The notes beneath the pieces were generated by a model that was not told the DNA's origin, ran no database searches, and worked only from the letters and a program-made list of their open reading frames with translations. A program made the position numbers and the translations under genes. Positions 58,115 through 64,000 of a stretch of 64,000 nucleotides of DNA are shown here, piece after piece; positions within the stretch are counted from its first letter, which is position 1; each line of letters begins with the position of its first letter. Where the stretch lies: positions 61,229,388-61,293,387 of the forward strand of contig JAVIAB010000046.1 of assembly GCA_032433765.1 (NCBI GenBank), read 5' to 3'. The DNA comes from Megaustenia siamemsis (lineage: Eukaryota; Mollusca; Gastropoda; Stylommatophora; Ariophantidae).

Positions 58115-60215
58115 CACAGTGTACGCGGTGTTGACTAATTATATGATAGTCATGATGTTATGAGTTGTTGCAATGGACTCACTAATTATGTGATAGTCGT
58201 GATGTTATGAGTTGTTACAATGGACGCACTAATTATGTGATAGTCGTGATGTTATGAGTTGTTGCAATGGACGCACTAATTATGTGGTAGTCATGATGTT
58301 ATGAGTTGTTGCAATGGACGCACTAATTATGTGATAGTCGTGATATTATGAGTTGTTGCAATGGACGCACTAATTATGTGATAGTCGTGATGTTATGAGT
58401 TGTTGCAATGGACGCACTAATTATGTGATAGTCATGATGTTATGAGTTGTAGCAATGGACGCACTAATTATGTGATAGTCGAGATGTTATGAGTTGTTGT
58501 AATATAGGCACTAATTATGTGATTGTCGAGATGTTATGAGTTATTGTAATGTAGGCACTAATTATGTGATAATCGTGATGTTATGAGCTGTTGTAATGTA
58601 GGCACTAATTATGTGATAGTCATGATGTTATGAGTTGTTATAATGTAGACACTGATTATGTGGTAGTCGTGATGTGATGAGTTGTTATAATGTAGACACT
58701 AATTATGTGGTAGTCGTGATGTTATGAGTTGTTGTAATGTAGGCACTAATTATGTGATAGTCGAGATGTTATGAGTTGTAATGTAGGCACTAATTATGTG
58801 ATAATCGTGATGTTATGAGCTGTTGTAATGTAGGCACTAATTATGTGATAGTCGTGATATTATGAGTTGTTGTAATGTAGACACTAATTATGTGATAGTC
58901 GTGATGTTATGAGTTCTTGTAATGTAGGCACTAATTATGTGATTGTCGTGATATTATGAATTGTTGTAATGTAGACACTAATTATGTGGTAGTCGTGATG
59001 TTATGAGTTGTTGTAATGTAGACACTAATTATGTGATAGTCGTGATGTTATGAGTTGTTGTAATGTAGGCACTAATTATGTGATAGTCGTGATGTTATGA
59101 GTTGTTGTAATGTAGACACTAATTATGTTCTAGTCGTGATGTTATGAGTTGTTGTAATGTAGACACTAATTATGTTCTAGTCGTGATGTTATGAGTTGTT
59201 GTAATGTAGGAACTAATTATGTGATTGTCGTGATGCTATGAATTGTTGTAATATAGACACTAATTATATGATAGTTGTGATGTTATGAGTTGTTGTAATG
59301 TAGGCACTAATTATGTGGTATTCGTGATGTTATGAGTTGTTGTAATGTAGGCACTAATTATGTGGTATTCGTGATGTTATGAGTTGTTGTAATGTAGGCA
59401 CTAATTATGTGATAGTCGTGATGTTATGAGTTGTTGCAATGTAGGCACTAATTATGTGATTGTCGTGATGCTATGAATTGTTGTAATGTAGGCACTAATT
59501 ATGTGGTATTCGTGATGTTATGAGTTGTTGTAATGTAGGCACTAATTATGTTCTAGTCGTGATGTTATGAGTTGTTGTAATGTAGGAACTAATTATGTGA
59601 TTGTCGTGATGCTATGAATTGTTGTAATATAGACACTAATTATATGATAGTTGTGATGTTATGAGTTGTTGTAATGTAGGCACTAATTATGTGGTATTCG
59701 TGATGTTATGAGTTGTTGTAATGTAGGCACTAATTATGTGATAGTCGTGATGTTATGAATTGTTGCAATGGACGCACTAATTATGTGATAGTCGTGATGT
59801 TATGAATTGTTGCAATGGACGCACTAATTATGTGATAGTCGTGATGTTATGAGTTGTTGTAATGTAGGCACTAATTATGTGATAGTCGTGATGTTATGAA
59901 TTGTTGCAATGGACGCACTAATTATGTGATAGTCGTGATGTTATGAATTGTTGTAATGTAGGCACTAATTATGTGATAGTCGTGATGTTATGAGTTGTTG
60001 TAATGTAGGCACTAATTATTTGATAATCGTGATGTTATGAGTTGTTGTAATGTAGACACTAATTATGTGATAGTCATGATGTTATGAATTGTTGTAATGT
60101 AGGCACTAATTATGTGACTGTCATGGTGTTATGAGTTGTTGTAATGTAGGCACTAATTATGTGATAGTCATGGTGTTATGAATTGTTGTAATGTAGGCAC
60201 TAATTATGTGACTGT
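58115..60215. repeat. 47-bp minisatellite, about 44 copies
   Basis: Units contain atgagttgttgtaatgtagg, cactaattatgtgatagtcg and tgatgtt. Two subtypes, caatggacgcac and taatgtaggcac/agacac, occur in blocks. The stretch 59160-59300 recurs near 59540-59690, showing block duplication. 47 is not a multiple of three and no long ORF exists. Confidence 0.96.
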
Positions 60216-60640
60216 CATAATAATGATTGTAATAGACAGGTGAGGCAGCGAATGCGAAGTAGCTATAAGGATAATGATTGAAAAGTGACAGTAATGATAA
60301 TAATTTAAAGTGGCAGTAATGTTAATGATTGTTAAGTGGCAACAATGATAAATGATAATTATTTTGTAAGGCGTTATTGAAGTGACTGTAAAGTGGTAGT
60401 AATGGCTATGATTTTAAATTATTAGTAATGGAAGTACACTCTAAACTGTAAATAATAATGTTTACTCTAAATTAGTAGAAATGATACTGACTCTAAACTG
60501 GAAGTAATGATGCTGACTCTAAAGTAGTAGAAATGGTACTGAATTTAACATGAACGAAATGATACTGATTCTAATATAGTAGAAATGATACTGACTCTAA
60601 ATTGGAAGTAATGACAATTATTCTAAAGTAGTAGCAATAA
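60216..60640. repeat. Degenerate AT-rich repeat tract
   Basis: Loose repetition of agtagaaatgatactgactc and taaattggaagtaatga, about 30 bp apart, with heavy divergence. No gene seen. Confidence 0.65.
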
Positions 60641-62058
60641 TACATTCACAAGCACCTACCCAAGACTATACAGATGAACAAATAGAAGGATACTATGAAG
60701 ATCTAAATACAGTTATGAATCAAGTGAAATCTTCAGACATCTTAATTGTAATGGGTGACATGAACGCTAAAGTAGGAAAAGATAAATATAAGACCATTAT
60801 AGGAAATCATAGTTTAGGAAAAAGAAATAATAGAGCAGAAAGATTAATTAAATTTTGAGAAGAAAACAAGCTGATAATATGTGACACCTACTTTGAGCAA
60901 GAGAAAATGAAATTGTACATATGGAAAAGCCCTGTAGATAGAAAGAGAATCAAATAGATTAAATAATGATAAAAGACAGATTCCGGAATAGCGTCAAGAA
61001 AGCCAAAACCTATCCAGGAGCAGATATTAATTCAGATCACAATCCTGTAATGATTAAAATGAAAATCAAATTAAATAGAGACAAACAAATGACTAATTCA
61101 GCAACACCAATAGATATACCAGCTTTAGAACAGAAAGATATTAAAGAAATTTATACAGTTCAAGTAAAAACACATATCAGAAGCTGCTAGAAGAAGGGAT
61201 TGAGCAGTAGAGAAGAGAAAATCCTGAAGAAAAAGTCACAACCAAATGGCAATGCATAAAAAACAGCATACAAGAATCTTGTGACACCTTACCCAAAAAG
61301 GAAAGTTACAAAAAAACAAAAATTGGTAACTAACAACATCTTAGAAAAAAATGGAAGAAAGAAGACAAGCAAAGAACACTGCTAGATACAAGGAAATTGA
61401 TAATGAAATACGAAAATGTGCAAAAAGGCAAAAAATGACTGGCTTAAACAAAGATGTCTAGAAGTCGAAACTATGGAAAGCAAACAAAATTTAAGAGGGA
61501 TGCACACGTAAATAAAGAGAATAACCAATAAAGACAAAAAAAGCTGCAGGAAGCGGATGTATTGCAAACAAAGAGGGAAGAATGCTAATAGACAACACAG
61601 ATATAATTGATAGATGGCAGGAATATATAACAGAATTATTTCATGACGAAAGGGACAAAAAACCATTTATAAAATGTATATCCAGTTATAAAATCCTGAA
61701 ATCTGAAGTAGAAAAAGCTATGAAAACAATGAAAAAGGGAAAGGCAGCAGGACCTGACAATATACAGACAGAGATGATACAGGCACTCGAAGATTTTGGC
61801 ATTGAAATAATCACAGACATATGCAATGACATATACTATACATGATACATACCAAATGAACTAAAAACATCAACTTTCATTGCATTGCCTAAAAGGAATG
61901 GTGCAGTTGATTGCAGTGGTTTTAGAACAATAAGCCTAATGAGCCAGGTAACAAAATTTTTATAAAAGTTATGCAGGGAAGGATTCAGAATAAAATCAAT
62001 ACTGAATTAGATGAGCAGCAATTTGGATTCAGGAAAAACAGTGGGACAAAAGTAGCAA

Positions 62059-62060
<2 letters not shown>
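60641..62060 (+). mobile_element. LINE-A copy 3, plus strand, 3'-truncated
   Basis: 5' half of LINE-A. The endonuclease end reads APTQDYTDEQIEGYYEDLNT (60645-60710), ILIVMGDMNAKVGKDKYKTI (the GDMNAKVG block with catalytic Asp/Asn), CDTYFEQEKMKLYIWKSP, and NSDHNPVMIKMKIK with the SDH motif near 61030. A linker follows (EQKDIKEIYTVQVK, ERRQAKNT-like), then DIIDRWQEYITELFHDERDK, KGKAAGPDNIQTEMIQALED, FIALPKRNGAVDCSGFRTIS and LDEQQFGFRKNSGTKVAT. It stops exactly at the (CT)n end of element X (62061). Stops at 60856, 60955, 61190, 61843 and others. Confidence 0.88.
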
Positions 62061-62097
<37 letters not shown>

Positions 62098-63137
62098 GTT
62101 CAGGACACAATCAGAGTAGAATTCCAGGCTCTCACATGAAGTCAGCTGGCAGGTTAAGTGTGTTGATCAATTCCACAGACAGAACATCACAATTAGAGTC
62201 TGTCAGATCCACTCTGACTGAACACCCGTTAATACGTTGCACTGTGTTCTGCACCAATGGCTCAGTACATCCGATTTCAGCCAGAATTTTATTCAGGTTT
62301 GCTTTCCTTAGCATTTGATTGTCCCCAATCTTCCTGCAAGGCAGAAGATTGTCTTTTCTGTAGGGGGATTCTGCCCTTAGATGGTCTGACCTCCCAGGTT
62401 TACGAGCACCATCTGCCCGAGTCACTAGAGGTGACTATCACAGACATGCACACAGCGAAACGAGGCATGACTAACACTGACACACATCAAGATATATGAC
62501 ACATGACTAACATAAACAGGCACATAAAGATATGAGATATGACTGACATAGACATGCACACACAAAGATATGAGATGTGACTAACATAGACGTGCACACA
62601 GTGATATGAGGTATGACTAACATAGACATGCACACACAAAGATATGAGATGTGACTAACATAGCCATGCACACACAAGGATATGAGATGTGACAAACACA
62701 GACATGCACACACAAAGATATGAGATATGACTAACATAAACATGCACACAAAGATATGAGATATCACTAACCCAGACATGCACACACAAAGATATGACAC
62801 ATGACTAACACAGATACACACTAAGATATGAGTTATGACTAAACACAGACACACATAAAGATATGAGATATGATTAACATGGACACACCAAGATATGAGA
62901 TATGACTAACATGACACACACCAAGATATGAGCCACGGCCAGCACACACACACACACACACAAGCTAAGATATGAGCCATGGCTAGCACAGAAACACATC
63001 AAGATATGAGCCATGGCTTCACGGAAAAACACCAAGAAGTAAACCATGTCTAGCACAGAAACACATTAAGGTATCCATATGCTTGGGTTTGTTGTAGTCG
63101 GCAGACTCTTCTTAACGTGGGAATCATCGACATACGA
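62061..63137 (-). mobile_element. Element X, copy 2 (~1.08 kb), inverted relative to copy 1
   Basis: The reverse complement matches 48415-49500 along its length: tcgtatgtcga, gattcccacgttaagaagag, acaaacccaagcatatggat, a degenerate ~36-bp array (62440-62990), the shared 3' module (62100-62440) and (GA)n at the left end (62061-62095, read as CT). Its left flank is plus-strand LINE-A and its right flank minus-strand LINE-B, so no simple TSD is visible. Confidence 0.8.
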
Positions 63138-63640
63138 TTCAACATTCTTCTGCAAAAACATATTTCTACATACTACAGTGATTTTCTTGTCTGTTGTCCT
63201 ATTGTCCATGACTCACACCCATATGTTAAGAATGGCTTTACATAACATTTAAGAACTCTTTTTCTTCTTTCTATTGTCAAAAATAGATTGCATAGTATCT
63301 TCTTCATTTTTTGGAAAGCTGCTTTTGCCTGAGCCATTCTGCATCTCACCTCTATTGTACATCTTCCAACTGAGGTTAACAAAGTTCTCAAATATTTAAA
63401 TTCATTTACCTGTTTCCATATTGTTCTACTTGTCTTTATTGTGCACTGTGGTGATGTCTTTTTATTTGTTATTACCATTACTTCTCTCTTTTTGCTATTA
63501 AGGCTGAGTCCTTGATTTGTGCTTTCTTTCACTATGTCTAACATTTTTTTGTAACTCGTTTTCGCTCTTTTAGCGATTAAGACTGTATCATCAGCATTCC
63601 TTAGATTATTTATATTATTTTGCAAAAATGATAGAAGTAA
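63138..63640 (-). mobile_element. LINE-B fragment, minus strand
   Basis: Reads NNINNLRNADDTVLIAKRAK (YADD replaced by NADD), TNQGLSLNSKKREVMVITNK, VNEFKYLRTLLTSVGRCTIE, RMAQAKAAFQKMKKILCN and YVKPFLTYGCESWTIGQQTR. This matches 25136-25358 plus 29427-29700 of the interrupted LINE-B copy and shows what the uninterrupted order looks like. It ends at agaagaatgttgaa, where element X begins. Confidence 0.88.
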
Positions 63641-64000
63641 TTATACAAAAATGATAGAAGTAATTATACATAAATGATAGCACTAATTATCGCAACAAAT
63701 ATTAGATTTCACCGAAAGCACATGTACAGTAAAAGTGACGTCATTAATACAGACACATGAACTGAAGTACCTAGAAAGGCTAGTGACCTCATATGGCAGA
63801 TGTACAACAAGGATGTGGTGTTGACCATTCTACTGTGAGGTTTGCTTTACTAACAGAAAGATCAAACAAAGCGCAGTAACTGCAATGAAGAAGATACATT
63901 TATGACAAGTGATATGACTGAATTATCTGCTCTTGTACTTACTGGTCTGCCATGATCTGACGTTTCTGTCGAACATTTTGATCTGTGCTGGTAACCAATG
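63641..64000. other. Mostly unassigned; small repeat and possible LINE scrap
   Basis: 63625-63680 holds about three copies of aaatgatagaagtaattata. 63740-63805 on the plus strand reads THELKYLERLVTSYGRCTT, similar to the NEFKYLGTL-SDGRCT thumb motif of LINE-B, perhaps a tiny fragment. The remaining bases show nothing recognisable. Confidence 0.45.

Noticed and set aside
1..64000. A prokaryotic defence or operon-type system
   Set aside because: No dense coding, operons or ribosome binding sites; introns, LINEs, Penelope element and satellites show an animal genome.

Overview
This is a eukaryotic window. It has no operons or dense coding, it has introns with consensus splice sites, and most of it is tandem arrays and decayed non-LTR retrotransposons. 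The best lineage guess is a lophotrochozoan invertebrate, probably a mollusc. That rests on a decayed lectin-like plus EGF-repeat gene of a type expanded in molluscs, a Penelope-like element, and several RTE-like and I-superfamily LINEs. The taxon is inference, not something read directly from the sequence.

Layout. 1-19845 is a 35-bp satellite (some units 39 bp) that runs forward to about 12660, inverted to about 19792, then forward again for little more than one unit. 19846-33005 is a retrotransposon graveyard. Its core is one RTE-like LINE (LINE-B, 21715-30020) split by two other LINEs: LINE-C at 22307-24522 and LINE-D, with endonuclease, reverse transcriptase and RNase H, at 25359-29419. 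Both insertions have visible target-site duplications (TSDs). A decayed RTE-like family (LINE-A) follows on the minus strand, with a small dispersed repeat (R3) inserted in it.

33006-44910 holds the best evidence for a host gene: two minus-strand exon candidates (33799-33849 and 43700-43825), about 10 kb apart, phase-compatible, each with a consensus splice donor. The intron between them is mostly about eight unrelated minisatellites. The 85-bp one (43060-43745) has copied the exon end and its splice donor about eight times.

44915-47025 is a 32-bp minisatellite split by a Penelope-like fragment with a GIY-YIG nuclease. 47195-48480 is a broken lectin/EGF pseudogene. 48415-49500 and 62061-63137 are inverted copies of a ~1.08-kb element (X), whose 3' part also lies beside the Penelope ORF. 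The rest of 49500-64000 is further LINE relics (A, B, C, E) and long minisatellites, including a 45-bp array open for 786 codons and a 47-bp array of about 2.1 kb.

No intact protein-coding gene, rRNA, tRNA or CRISPR array was found. LINE clade names are by motif recognition only. Family letters (A-E), R3, R4 and X are local labels.
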